Source of the DNA: Ophiura sarsii
Taxonomy: Eukaryota; Echinodermata; Ophiuroidea; Amphilepidida; Ophiuridae
DNA: 64,000 bases
Direction of reading: 5' to 3'
Assembly (NCBI GenBank): GCA_035610835.1
Contig: CM069446.1
Span: 5,210,075 to 5,274,074, forward strand
Below the pieces are notes generated by a model, which saw nothing but the letters and a program-made list of their open reading frames with translations, did no database searches and was not told the DNA's origin. The position numbers and the translations under genes were made by a program. Shown here in pieces: positions 1 through 11,607 of this stretch. The number at the start of each line of letters is the position of its first letter. The stretch's first letter is position 1.

Positions 1-735
1 TTAGTAAACAATTCACGCATTGTCTTTCACAAATTTTCATAATAATCACACATTTTCTTACCAAATCACAATTTTTCTTATGAATATAACTTTATCAACT
101 GCTATAGCCGATAATACATTTATCGTGATTGGTAATTAATATTTTCAATTGATCTTATAGCTGACATTCAAATATTTTATCTAGTTATACTAAATAATCT
201 TTCATTTTGAATTGCAAAGACAAAGAGCATCAACAGTTAGCCCTCATCCCCCTCATTCAAAATCGGGAGGGAGGGAGGGAAAATTTTTCTCCTTTTCTTT
301 ACAAAACAGGAGCAAAAATAATACAACCTTTCTGTCGAACAGCACAGAAATTATGACAGAGGAACGTGCCACAAAACTGGTCTCTCCCCCGGAGAGGGAT
401 AAACTACGCGTCACTGAGCAAGAATAGACCTGGTCTATGAAACCAGATGCGGCGAACAAAAGGCCCAAAAAGCGATCGCGGCATAGTCCATTTTATAGTG
501 CGGGTGGTAAAATGAATTTGCTTTCACAAGCTCGCGCAAATTCTGATTTTCCCCTTTTATGTAGAACTAGGGGTGTGCGACTCTACTTGCCGATCTGAAG
601 CTACTTTTGTTTAACTAGGACCAGTCGGGATAGGAGAGTAAACGAAATATTTACAAAAAATAAAAAATAAATAATGTTTATTTACAAACATTCCTAATGT
701 ATCCCTTTTCAAAGATATGGACCAACCTAGTTATC
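1..735. other. upstream AT-rich stretch, no gene seen
   Basis: The sequence is AT-rich. Two overlapping 71-codon open frames on opposite strands at about 212-468 have no recognisable family or splice context, so I do not call them genes. A short GGGAGGGAGGGAGGG tract lies near 265-280. Confidence 0.5.
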
Positions 736-737
736 GT

Positions 738-802
738 CCTTGCATGGGCGGGCCTCGAACTGGAGCTAGAGTAATTCGTCTATCATGTGCACCATGTGTA
801 GG
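738..802 (-). repeat. tRNA-derived SINE-like head
   Basis: Read on the minus strand, the stretch has an A-box-like segment (TGGTGCACATGATAGACG) followed at tRNA-like distance by a B-box-like segment (AGTTCGAGGCCC). This is the internal RNA polymerase III promoter layout of tRNA-derived SINEs. I see no clear tail or target duplication, so it may be a fragment. It does not look like an intact tRNA because the arms do not pair well by eye. Confidence 0.4.
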
Positions 803-1370
803 AAAGCTGCCTTATGCACTCGTAAAAAATAACCCCTTTCCATGATAGACAACTATACACCAACTACAATTTAAATAAAGTTACATTTCTTGTTTTAGTC
901 ACCCATTTTTGTATCAAATGACCATGAAAGTGACACAAAACACGTAAACAAATGACTAAACAATAGGAAAAATTTAACCCTCTTTTCAGTTGGTGTAATT
1001 GACTCTGAAAAGGGGCTTTATTTTTAAGTCTTACGTTTTTATTTGTTTATTTTATTCAAATGAAGAGTGATCGATTGATAATTATACACACAAATGTTAT
1101 CGATCCTAGACCAATATTGTTTTAAGTGCATGGTGCAGTGGCAATTGAAATGGAAATTTAAGGCATAGGCCTATTATGGCTTGTTGTAGGGGGAATCATT
1201 GGTGCTGACAGTGCTAAATTGGACCCCCCCCCCCCTGAAAAACAAGTTTAAAAGTCTCAAATTTGAAAATCAGTAATATTCCCATGTTTCTTGACCCTAA
1301 AGTTGCCCAAAACCATGTTTAACTCAATTTGGCCAAAAATTGACTTATTGACTTCTTGTCTTCAATTATA

Positions 1371-1522
1371 GGTCTCAAAAGATGATTAAGGGCTCAAATA
1401 CACGTTAAGGTGTCAAATGTTGACGAAGGAGTCAACATCTGACACCTTAATTTGTATTTGACCCCTTTATCAACATTTGACACATTAACGTGTATTTGAG
1501 CCCTTAATCATCATTTGAGACC
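1371..1522. repeat. compound inverted repeat (hairpin element)
   Basis: A 53-nt left arm (1371-1423) is the near-perfect reverse complement of the right arm (1470-1522). A second, shorter inverted pair lies inside it: 1406-1423 against 1432-1449. The same 18-nt left segment can therefore pair with either of two partners. It is probably a small foldback or MITE-like element. No coding capacity is seen. Confidence 0.75.
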
Positions 1523-2074
1523 TTTATTTGTATATATTTGAGATCTTTTTGACCCAAATGGCCGCCCATAGTTCTAGGCCAATTAAAATTGACTCTTCTG
1601 TGTTTAGGCGTACTGTTTCCCGCCCGCGACCAAAAATGAGAATGCCAAATATTTAATTATTTGATTTTTATTTAGGATTTTATGAAATTATTCATTGTAT
1701 ATAGTAATAACATAATTAAATACGGACCTTGATATTGGTTGCGATCACTTGTTTCAATATAAAGGAATAAAAGATAGATATCTCGTCCCTTTTCCAAACA
1801 TGAAACTGTGAACTCATAATCATTTTAAATCGATATCCTTTAATTGCCAAGTAGCTAGCTTTGATTATGCTTCTAAAATGATTCGATAAAATGTAACCTT
1901 GTCAGTCCCGAACTGACGATTCAGAGAATCCAGTCCCTCCGTGTTACACTTAGTAGAGATGAATACAGCATGCTAAGGCGAATGACGTCGGATTTACGAG
2001 CGATAGCTGCATACCTGAGAACAATACCAGTAAATATTCCTAAAAGAAACTCGCGTTTGTTTCCTTAAAAATAT

Positions 2075-2160
2075 TCATGATCAATAGGATTCGAACCGGA
2101 GGTGGCAACTCCATTCAATAGCAGCACAAAGACACACATTAGTGAGTTCGCCGTAAATTC
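2075..2160 (-). repeat. possible tRNA-derived SINE fragment
   Basis: On the minus strand the segment at 2088-2098 reads GGTTCGAATCC, a perfect B-box, with an A-box-like stretch about 45 nt upstream. No tRNA fold was confirmed and the tail is not visible, so this is tentative. Confidence 0.3.
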
Positions 2161-2436
2161 AATATAGTAGTGTTGCTAAAATAGTATACTGCATTAAATT
2201 TAGGTATTGGTTCTTTATTTTGGTTAATTAAAGCTAATTAGCACACGATTTTAATTTACCAACAGCGATATTCTTATCGAGGAGACATACCCCACATGTC
2301 TATACCCATCGCATGCTCCAACACGATAGGGGTAACGGAATGTCTTACGGGAAGCACTTTTCTCGGGTTTTACACTACCATAGGGGACTTTTAATGGACC
2401 GAGAGAGGTCAAGCATCTGATGGGGTCAGTCTTATC

Positions 2437-3215
2437 TTAAATTCTGTGCTAGATCCGAATATCGACACCTTACAAGCCGAAATTGCGGTCTCGGCAGTTA
2501 AAAAATCGAATTTGTACCAAAAAATCAGTTTTTTTAAAAAGAAATACCCCAATATCGTATTTTCATCATAAATATGCTAATTTACAAGCTATAAACACTA
2601 TTTTGATACCTGATTAAAGGTAACATAATGGTTTTCCTGAAAAAGAACGAAAACAACTAAATTGGTTATTATGACCTCAAAGGGGTAAAAAAACAGAGAA
2701 ACTCCTTTTTTCAGAATTATGTGCTTAATACGAATATTAATGTTTTAGAATCCAGGATTATATTATTAGTTGCAAAAATGGAATTTTGTACAAAAATACC
2801 ACTTTTTAACCGGACAAAACCTAATATCGTATCCTCGTCATAAATATGGTAATACAAACTATAGATACCATGCTGGTACCAAATCACAGGTTAAATATTT
2901 TTCTACCCGAAAACGGACAAAAAACCCCAACTAAATTGATTGTTTAAACTTAGTTAAACAACTAAATGTTGCATAATATTAAATACAAATAGAAATGTTA
3001 TGATTTTTTTTGTTATAATAATCAATATTTGACCTTTTAACCTTGGAGGGATCAAAAAGTTGAGGAAGTCTATTGTATTTGAAATTTTGTGCTGAATCTG
3101 AATTTTAAAATTTTAGAAGACGGTATCATGATCTTAGTTGTCTAAATTGATTTTGTCGGAGTTTTGAATGAACTACCTGAACTGCCCCACTTCTGTCATA
3201 AATATTAGTCTAGTG
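2437..3215. repeat. diverged tandem repeat, about 300-bp units
   Basis: Three diverged units begin with variants of ATTCTGTGCTAGAT near 2441, 2716 and 3084. Each is followed by related segments, including a TCATAAATAT motif about 120-130 bp downstream. The units are uneven in length (about 275 and 368 bp apart), AT-rich and without coding capacity. Confidence 0.5.
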
Positions 3216-3411
3216 GGTAGATATGGGTATCGTGCACCCCCCGGAAATCAACTTCTAATCGATGTCTCTATATCAGAAAAAAAATCGTAAAAACCGATAA
3301 GCTATGTTAAACAATGTGAAAATGTCCCACGTGTCATTTTATACAAATTACCGAAAAAACTATTTTTCACTATATCTCGACCAATATTGCAGATAACTGA
3401 ACAAATAAGGT

Positions 3412-3683
3412 GTCTAGACCCGGGGGTACTCGCCTAATACGATATACGGGGATGTGCCGCTCTGATGGGTCGGTTTTTTTGCAAAAAAATCCCTAAACAT
3501 GGGGTATGATTTTGCGCTGGAAAAGCCCTAATAATGGGGTCACTTTTTACAAATGGGTCTTATTTTCGCGAAAATTTGCGAAAATTGCGCCAATTTTCCT
3601 GATAATTTGTGAAAATTGGGTCTATAATGAAGCAAAATCCTTATAAATGGGTAGGGGTTTTGAATCTCCCCGGGGGTCTAGAC
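3412..3683. mobile_element. MITE-like element with GTCTAGACCC termini
   Basis: The ends are inverted copies: the left end GTCTAGACCCGGGGGTAC (3412-3429) pairs with the reverse complement of 3669-3683. The inside has short inverted motifs around ATTTTCGCGAAAAT and no ORF. A short related sequence at about 3810-3850 (CAATATTGC...GGTGTCTAGACC) resembles the left flank and may be part of the same repeat family. Confidence 0.5.
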
Positions 3684-3915
3684 CTATGTTTTGAGGGTCA
3701 AAGATCATAATAAAACTATTCTTGAAGTAACTACATGCCGTAGCATACGAGTATGCCAATTAGTGCTGCCATTACCGAAAATTAATTACTAATGTATGGT
3801 ATATATCTGCCAATATTGCACATAACTATACAGGTAAAGGTGTCTAGACCTATATTGCGTGGGTCATATGACCATGTAATGACCCCAAGTGAGTGTGCAA
3901 TGGCCACAAGCAGTC

Positions 3916-3990
3916 ATTTAATGAGCCTAGACGGTTATTTAATGAAGCTAGACGGCTATGTAATGAACCTAGACGGCTATTTGATGACCA
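3916..3990. repeat. 21-bp tandem repeat, about 3.5 copies
   Basis: Units of the form ATTTAATGAGCCTAGACGGTT occupy 3916-3936, 3937-3957 and 3958-3978, with a partial fourth unit after that. The period is a multiple of three, so one frame reads as a repeated LDGYLM-like peptide. The surrounding frame shows no other gene feature, so I treat this as a short tandem repeat. Confidence 0.7.
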
Positions 3991-4169
3991 TAATGGGGCC
4001 TTCACATGTATCCGTGTGAGCTGGGCGGCCCCATACCGTGTGGCAATTGGTGCGGACGGCGGCACACGGTGAGGACACATGGTGGGCCGTTTCCCGTCCG
4101 TTGAACACGTTCAGGGGACTTTGCCGGCCGTCCGGGCCCGGCAGGAGTTTTGAGACGGTACAGTTGCGA

Positions 4170-4425
4170 GGAAACGGTAATAGGATGTTACTAGGGTTGT
4201 TGCGGTGACTGTCGAAAATTAATACGGTAGCTCTTGGGTGCATTTGGGCTAAAAACATAGTAATGCTGCATTACTATGTTTTTAGCTACAGCATTGCCAG
4301 GTCATCTTTCCAAGTCAATATTGGGCCACTTTTTGTTAATTTTCCCCCGTAAAACTGCTACCGTATTAATGTTCGACGGTCACCACAACAACCCTAATAG
4401 AATGTTACGGAGACGTTATGAGACC
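4170..4425. repeat. palindromic foldback element
   Basis: The centre is a perfect 19-nt palindrome (4248-4266 and 4268-4286) with a single-base spacer. The pairing extends outwards: 4206-4231 pairs with 4358-4383, and the flanking GTAATAGGATGTTAC side also matches its inverted partner near 4396-4407. Similarity fades beyond that. It is probably a foldback MITE; no ORF is seen. Confidence 0.65.
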
Positions 4426-4659
4426 GTCAACACGTTAACAGAATGTTACCCAGGCGTTATGTGGCAGGTACCGTGCAAACTCGTACGGTGTCACACTGCG
4501 AGCGCCCGGTGAGAGTCCGTTCCGCGGACGGTTATCCAGGCGGCATGCGCCCGTTTCAGCCGGCATCCACTACTCAAAATATGGACAAACCCATCCATTA
4601 TCACACAATAGTCGGGCAACCACAACTAAATGTCCATCTTTTAGCAGCCCGTCGCTGAG

Positions 4660-6019
4660 ATGGTCGACGTCCACCACCGCTCTGCGAAACGGGTGCGCCG
4701 TCCTTATAAGGTCCTTATACTAAAACACCTCAATCCAGATAAAGCCACTAGACCAGACCTTATCCCAACCAAGGTTCTAAAGGAATGCTGTGCTGAGCTC
4801 GCCAGCCCGCTCTGCACGCCTTTTGACCTCTGCTTCAATCATGGTGTGTTTCCAAACCAATGGAAGGTAGCCTCGGTCACTCCAATTCACAAGAGAGGTT
4901 CCAAGGCTGACCCAACAAAATATCGTCCCATCTCGCTGCTAAGCAACATCAGTAAGATCATGGAAGCTGTAGTACAGAAACAACTCCAACGCTTTCTTCT
5001 AAGCAATAACCTGATCTCCAGCAGACAGTTTGGATTTAGAGCAGGCCACAGCACAGCTGATCTCCTCAACATCCTGTCACAAAAGTGGAACCACTCCCTA
5101 GACCAAAGCGATGAAGTTTGTGTCATCGCCCTTGACATCAAAGGAGCTTTCGACAAGGTATGGCATAACGGACTCTGCTCGAAACTGTTAGCTAAAGGTG
5201 TTACTGGAAGACTGCTTTCGTAGATAGACAACTATTTATCTAATAGATCGATCAACGTCGTCATGTCAGGTCAGGCATCCAACACTGCTCCAATAAATGC
5301 TTCTGTTCCACAAGGATCTATCCTTGGCCCACTGCTGTTCTCGGTTTTTATTGATGACCTTGTAGATGTTTGTGACAACGAGCTAGATCTATATGCCGTC
5401 GACTCAACACTCTTTGCACCCATTAAGTCATCAACCGATCCCAACGTTCACAGTAGCTGCTAGTCTCAACAGAGATCTAAGCAACATGAAAGCATGGGCT
5501 GACGAATGGAAAGTGACCTTTGAGCCTACCAAATGCAAGACCATGGTAATCTCCAGGAAAAGATCCCCATCTGAACTTGATATCTACTTTGGAGAGTGCA
5601 AACTACCATCTACAAAAGAACTGGATATCCTTGGCGTCACCATTGATAGCAAGCTGACCTGGTCAAAGCACATATAAGGCATTGCAACTAAAGCTGGTCA
5701 GAAGCTTGGCGCTCTACGCAAAGTTCCAAATAAACTGGAGGCCAAAGGTAGATCTACTGTCTACAAGTCGCAAATCCGCAGCATTATGGAGTATGCTTCA
5801 CTAAGCTGGGCGAATGCTTCACCCACCATCCTAAGCCAGCTTGACAACATCCAAAAGAAGGCACTTAGAATCACTGGAGTTAATGAAGCTACTGCTCGTT
5901 CACAGCTGAAAATTGACAGCCTGCTTCACAGGCGACAGGTAGCAGCAGCTACGGTCTTGTACAATATGCATACTACCAACTGCCCACAAGATCTAGCAGG
6001 GTTACTTTCCACACCATAA
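4660..6019 (+). pseudogene. non-LTR retrotransposon reverse transcriptase, decayed
   Basis: The conceptual product is a LINE reverse transcriptase of the jockey/CR1 supergroup. Visible landmarks are the KATRPD segment near the start, TPIHKRG, KYRPISLL, GFRAGHST, the first catalytic aspartate block LDIKGAFDKVWH, PQGSILGPLLF and a C-terminal EYASLSW segment. The gene is broken. There is an in-frame stop at 5221, a frame change near 5440-5460 and a stop near 5675. The catalytic YADD box has become YAVD, losing one metal-binding aspartate. The 5' end (endonuclease) and the usual tail are missing, so the copy is dead and truncated. Placement in a named clade would need a phylogeny. Confidence 0.85.
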
Positions 6020-6476
6020 GCGTTACGGAATGACATTCACAAAGCATTTTTATGTTTGAAATCATAATATCTTGAACAGTTTATTACTTCTCACCAAACT
6101 AATAATATATTTGAATAGCAACTACTAAACACTTTCATTTATGGTATAAATTTTGATCATCAGACTTTTAATTAATGAAATATTGATTTTTATAATTGCC
6201 GTTACGGAATGACACAAAATGGACATGATTTTTCTAGTCATTTCTAAAGACATGGATAAAACTTTGTGATATTTAGAACTGTATCACGTTTTATTGACTT
6301 TTGGGTGATTCTGTATACCTTTACCTACAATATGACAACTTCCTGGTTAAAATTGGTTAATTTTGTTGTTGAAATAATTATGACGTAAAGACCGACAAAT
6401 GAGAGTGTTACGGAATGACCGTTACGGAATGACCGTTACGGAATGACCGTTACGGAATGACCGTTACGGAATGACG
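6020..6476. repeat. 14-bp GTTACGGAATGACC tandem and dispersed repeats
   Basis: Five head-to-tail copies of GTTACGGAATGACC fill 6407-6476. Single copies of the same core stand near 6022 and 6200 in AT-rich sequence just downstream of the decayed LINE. Shared spacing suggests the repeat grew by slippage from dispersed seeds. Confidence 0.75.
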
Positions 6477-6889
6477 TTTTGTCCACAAAGCAAAATTCAT
6501 AATAAAATACATCAGAAAAAACTAAATCATGTTAAACGTGTAAATTTATGAAAATTTAAGCGGTAAGTTAGCAACTTAAAGCAATAAAACTTATATAAAA
6601 GCATAAGAAGGGGTCAGAGAAGGGTGCTACAAATGGGAATTTTTCTGAAAACAAAATCACAATTTTTACCAAAAATCAGGTTTTTCCAAAAAAAATCATA
6701 CTTAATGTATATCAATTAAAAAGACCTTTTTCAATTATGTTGTAATGTCCTGTTTTGCTTGGAACTGCCCTAATAGAAATGTCATGATTCTTTTTGCTGA
6801 TGATAGTGAATAAATGCATCTATTGCCGCATATATTGGTTGCCTTCATATTCTGATAATAATTATTTTTAATAATTATTTTACTTTGAG

Positions 6890-6916
6890 TACATATTTCT
6901 TTGACTCACCCTGTAT
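6890..6916. mobile_element. solitary MITE terminus
   Basis: The string TTTGACTCACCCTGTA matches the terminal sequence of the foldback element at 7524-8186. No partner end is visible nearby, so this looks like a broken copy of the same family. Confidence 0.5.
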
Positions 6917-7523
6917 GACATAAAGCACAATGGTTTATAATATTACATAAACAAACATATAATGTCAACATTAACAAACATACACTGCATATAAATTTAT
7001 ATTTTTGCCCATAAAATGATATCTTATTTTATAACATATTTTTTATAACGTAGCTATGAATACGGAAAGTCAAACATAGGTTTAGCGGGTGATTGGAATC
7101 AATCAACTGTATGATGCCATTAAAATGATCATATATTTCGTTAATGACGTAATGAATATTTAAACGATAAGTGGCTGTCGATACAGATTGTGACATAAAT
7201 TATGAATGATCATTTTTTTAATTTCTTCCGCTTATAACATACACCAGCTCAAAACATATGTATTCGATGGCTTTTGGTTATAATGAACACTATTGAAGCG
7301 TTGCCGGGAAACGCATACACACAAACAGACACGCTTCATTATTCAAAAATAATCCTAGTTGTTTTCCATTTTCACAATGGTTTTTATATTAGAAAGGTTG
7401 CAGGATAGGATTGAAATAAAGGCCTTTAAATAATTATCACCATTCTTCACCGAAACTTATTTGAAACGGTGCAATTCTAAAATTTCGGATGTTACAAAAT
7501 ATAATGTGTTTTATAGGAACGTA

Positions 7524-8186
7524 CAGGGTGAGTCAAAAAAACTGCAATAGTAGAAAGAAACCATCTTGTTTTCAAAACCGAGTTAATGTTTGAATTTTTT
7601 TAAACGTTATAAGAATGACATCTTTGTTACTAATTTTATGTGAAAATATGAAATCAATCGCATTTTTCGTTTGCCTTTGGTGAACCTTTTTACCCATGCA
7701 ACTATTTCACACGCTTGTCCACGAAACACCTTAAACATGCATAAGATTGCAAAATTCGTCTCTCATTAAAATGTGAAAATTCAAGTAAATTTGTGATATA
7801 ATTGGAATTTAATGTATCCTTTATTGTTAACATGGGAGATAAAATAATCAATTTATATAACCCATGCTACGGATTGCTTATAATGTTCTAAATTTGAATA
7901 AAATGAAATTATTCAAAAGATTTATTGGCGGGATATTCAAATGTGAACATAAAATGTGTGCAATTTCAATTGGAAATCACTATGCTCGTGGACAAACAAG
8001 TAAATTGGGTTGTGCAGCAAAAAAGTTCACCAAAGACAAACGAAAAATGCGATTGACTTCATTTTTTCACATAGAGTCAAGAACAAATATATCCTTCTTG
8101 CAACGTTTAAGAAATGTCAAACTACAACTGGGTTTGGAAAAAAAATGGCTTCTTTCCACTATTGCATTTTCTTTTGACTCACCCTG
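7524..8186. mobile_element. foldback MITE, CAGGGTGAGTC termini, TA flanks
   Basis: The element starts CAGGGTGAGTCAAAA and ends with its inverse, each end flanked by TA (7522-7523 and 8187-8188). That fits a TA target duplication as in Tc1/mariner-type elements. The left half is the imperfect reverse complement of the right half over most of its length. A 114-codon open frame at 7864-8208 lies across the right arm and runs past the end; it has no recognisable domain and is most likely fortuitous. No transposase is present. Confidence 0.75.
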
Positions 8187-8189
8187 TAT

Positions 8190-10250
8190 AAAGGAACCAA
8201 CACTTTGAAGATCATGGCCTGGATTTCTTGACGTTCAATACCTGGATGGTCAGTGAATGACTTATTTATGTTATATGCACCCACATGATGCACTTAATTG
8301 AATGTACCTATAGGCTAAGTTCTATCGAAATAAAAACCTTCTCAATGACTGAGTAAAATAAATTATGTTAAAGACGATCATAACACTTATGAGAGCAGTT
8401 TCTTTGACGCACTAAAATGAATTAAAATAATGTGAATATCTACAGTCGGGGAAAAAATAGTTGGCACAATTCACGCAATTTATTGCAACCATCCCTATGC
8501 TCTTGGGACATAGCATTGTTTAATAGAAAGCAAAGGTCTCCCTCTTTCCCCAGCCCAATCAATCAATGTTGGGGGAATTGCTGAGGCTTCTGATAACATG
8601 ACTGTCATCCCCAGCTGCTGATTGGGAATGTTTTAATCTTGCTCAGTTGAGACACTTGGGAAAAATTTATGATTGACCAGTCCAATTTATTTTACAAGTA
8701 TTTTATTTTATAAAACCGAGTGTTCTTTCTCAAAAATAATAATCATACATAACATATCATAATATACATATACAATGGTTCATGGATATCTACATTGGTT
8801 AACAAACAACTTAAGCCCTACTATGAATTGATAAACGTCCAAAATGTAAGTTTTTGAATAAGTGACAACCCGATTTGGTTTATCAAATCATTCCCCAAAT
8901 TTTCCAAGTCAGGACCGAATCGGTATCAGAAATATGTACCTACATTTTATCAAGTCCAAAATACAATGTTGTTTAAATAGTCACGTTGCAAAATTGTCAA
9001 AGTCCAAACAACAATTTTGTAAATAATGAAATTCCAAAATTTGTTCAAGTTCAGAGGTGAACGGGGATACAAATATAATTACCACAACTAATATTAAAAT
9101 GTTATAAGTTTTTAAACGACTTTTTATTACCTAATTTTAAATACCATGGATTTCACATTACCCAACCCTGTTTGTGTGCACACTCGCGATACTACGATTT
9201 ATCTCCTGATAAACACGTTGACAGTTCCACATACGGTAGTATTTATTTTGTATAGAAAACGCACCTGTGTATTATTTATAATAGTCGCCGTGTTATGATA
9301 TTGTAAGCATACTAGTAGTAAACACCGTAGATGTACTGAAGCGAAGAAATAAATACCGGGTCTAAAAGCAGAAGGTCTGTCGAGGATTTGTGCAGTGATT
9401 TCGTGAGGTGTACGCTAACCGAAAGTTCTAATAAGTAATTTTACGATGACCTTTGTTGCCACATCTTGATCTTGACCTTGACCCCGTGTGACGTACGTAT
9501 CGTCTACCAACTTGTCCCGAAATTAAACCAAATGTAGAGTTGAACCAACGTAAATAGATAGATACCAAGCACGTCAACTTAAACCAAAAGCGGTGTACTG
9601 TGAATTTAAAACACAGAGCAGAAATCATAATAATTTCTGTAGGCCATAATTTTGACATATCTTTTTGGTAAAATTATATGGTATGATAAAACATTTGTAG
9701 CGTTATATCAACAGTTCTTTACGCTACTATATTTTTATCTATTCTTTTCACATGTCATTTCCTGAAACATGACAATAAAATAATCTTATCTCTTTCCAAC
9801 ATATCCAAACAATTAAATAAGATTAATTATTCACCGTTAACTTCACGGCTTTTATTTACGCAGCTTTGTTTTTACTGCTATGACAATAACCGTGATGACT
9901 TTACTGTAAAAATGTGTAAGTCGTTGCTACGACATTTGACACAATTTATGTGGTCATTTTTATTCACGAAATATTATGAAACACTGTACATAGTAAATTC
10001 TAAATTTAAACATAATATTCGTATGGAAAATTCCGTCACATGATATTTTTCTCAGTGATAGTAAACATTTTCACAACCAAAATTTTGACACAGCTCTAAA
10101 CGTGACTCTTTCACATCGTGACATGTCCTTGGTTTGATAAATACTCATAAATCAAGACTTTGTATTTTTTGAATCAAAAATACTTTGCCCAAAATGGGTC
10201 TCATGACTCAATACAATTATTACATTAATTACACATATATTTGTACTTAC
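8190..10250. other. about 2 kb without recognised features
   Basis: The stretch is AT-rich. Loosely repeated motifs around CAAGTCCAAAA/ATTCCAAAAT occur at 8830-9060. No ORF with a recognisable domain and no clear exon was found on either strand. Confidence 0.4.
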
Positions 10251-10251
10251 A

Positions 10252-10485
10252 TTAAATCCAAAATAATAATGTCTCGCTTAGAGTGCGTCCATCCTCCTGG
10301 TGGAATCTAGCAGTACTGTCGTCGCCGCAAGCACATTTAGTTCTCTTGCCTCGTGCAACCTCTTTGATGACAAAAACCACTTTGAAACCAATAATTGGAC
10401 TATCATACTCTTGCTTTATTATATGCCTCGTCGCAGGGATAAAATGCAGTATGCCTAGTGTGGACCCATTTATGTCATGTACCAC
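10252..10485 (-). CDS. hypothetical minus-strand open frame
   Basis: This 77-codon frame ends in a stop. It is less AT-rich than its surroundings and has a mixed, protein-like composition (segments such as GFKVVFVIKEVARG and CACGDDSTARFHQEDG). I do not recognise the family. An in-frame stop lies a short distance upstream near 10515, so it would have to be a terminal exon or a fragment of an unrecognised mobile element. The overlapping + strand frame is probably its shadow. Confidence 0.2.
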   Translation of the reverse strand: MVHDINGSTLGILHFIPATRHIIKQEYDSPIIGFKVVFVIKEVARGKRTKCACGDDSTARFHQEDGRTLSETLLFWI

Positions 10486-10984
10486 TACTTCCCCATTACG
10501 AGGAGACGCAAGACCTCAGGTCTTATCTCAATAGATGTTGTTCAGCGATTGCCTATTTCCCCCCGTTGGCCACATTTGTTTGAGCTTAGAATTTCGCGCG
10601 TAAACACAGGTGGTGTTTCTAAGCCCGCTAAGCCCAATACAATAGGTCGCGCTATTGTATATCAATGGGAATGTGGGAATGTCACCCACTAGTAAATAAT
10701 GTACACAAGTTTGCCAATAATAGTTATGCACATCTATGACATACTATTTTGCGGACCATTCTACATCCGCATTTAAGGTCATTTGAATCCGACCATGACA
10801 ATGACTAGGATCAACATTGCCTCGTGGGAGAGTGGCCGCTTTTTATTTTAATCTCAAACCGGACAAAGTGTGTCAACCATTTCCCATGATTGTAGTTAGA
10901 TATTGATAGTGGAGGTTCATAGATATGGATACCTCGTTATCGTCATTAGTTAAAAGAGATATTAATTAGTTAATAACCATTAAT

Positions 10985-11340
10985 ATAATTAATAATAATA
11001 ATAATAATAGTGGATACTTATATAGCGCCGGTATCCGCCGCAAGCGACGCTCATGGCGCTGTAGCCTATATATATATTATTACACTGTCGTTAGGAAATC
11101 GTCACAATTCATTTCGCTTTCATCTATCGTAGGCTGCCGGCTAGGCGCACATCAATATCAGCACTTAGATTGTAATATCACCCTTTTTAACAGCTCCCCA
11201 ATCTCGCTTGGGTCGACGAGGCAATTGAGACTAAGTACCTTGCCCAAGGATACAAACATGTTGGACCTAGCGGGGCTCGAACTCACAACCTTTGTATCGT
11301 GAGACCGGCGTCTTATCCACTAGACCACACACGCTCACTT
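10985..11340 (-). mobile_element. tRNA-derived SINE with (AAT)n tail
   Basis: Read on the minus strand it starts with a tRNA-like head: A-box TGGTCTAGTGGATAAG, then B-box GTGAGTTCGAGCCCC at about 11270-11282. The body contains the core TCCTTGGGCAAGGTACTTAG. It ends in a GGCGCTATATAAG motif and a (TTA)n tail (the AAT run at 10990-11010 on +). This is the complete architecture of a tRNA SINE that shares its 3' end with a LINE. Other GCGC...TATAAA...(AAT)n ends in the window resemble this tail. Confidence 0.75.
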
Positions 11341-11472
11341 AATCATGAGTCATGAATGTCCAAATATTACCAAATTCCCAATAGCTGGATGATAAATTTT
11401 GTTGGTTTTGTTGGTTAAATATTAAACAATTTGTATTGAGATATTCAAACTATCTTATTACATTACTTGCAG

Positions 11473-11607
11473 GATACTGCGCATGCTCTATCGATTCTTC
11501 ACGACTATATTTACAATGGTCCACCCATTCCAATGATGTATGGGCCGACCTACTCATCAGTAGCAGCTTTGCTGAATCCAGTGGCTGGACAGTTCAATAT
11601 TATACAG
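11473..11607 (+). CDS. GABA-B receptor-like, exon 1 of those visible
   Basis: This internal exon has an acceptor TTACTTGCAG and donor CAG/GTAAAT, phase 0 at both ends, and 45 codons. It encodes part of lobe 1 of the extracellular Venus-flytrap domain of a class C metabotropic GABA receptor-like protein at the plasma membrane. The peptide DTAHALSILHDYIYNG aligns by eye with the GABA-B region that precedes the ligand-binding serine loop, and PTYSSVAALL corresponds to the GABBR1 loop containing GCSSVS. Upstream exons (signal peptide, start of lobe 1) were not found in the first 11.4 kb. The next exon is 27.9 kb away. Which GABA-B subtype it represents is not settled. Confidence 0.85.

Noticed and set aside
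212..468. two opposing 71-codon frames
   Set aside because: Short, overlapping on opposite strands, no recognisable motif and no splice or promoter context.
3792..4258. overlapping open frames with LDGYLM repeats and their antisense
   Set aside because: They come from the 21-bp tandem repeat whose period is a multiple of three.
7864..8208. 114-codon frame as a transposase
   Set aside because: It lies on one arm of a foldback element and shows no DDE or helix-turn-helix motif.
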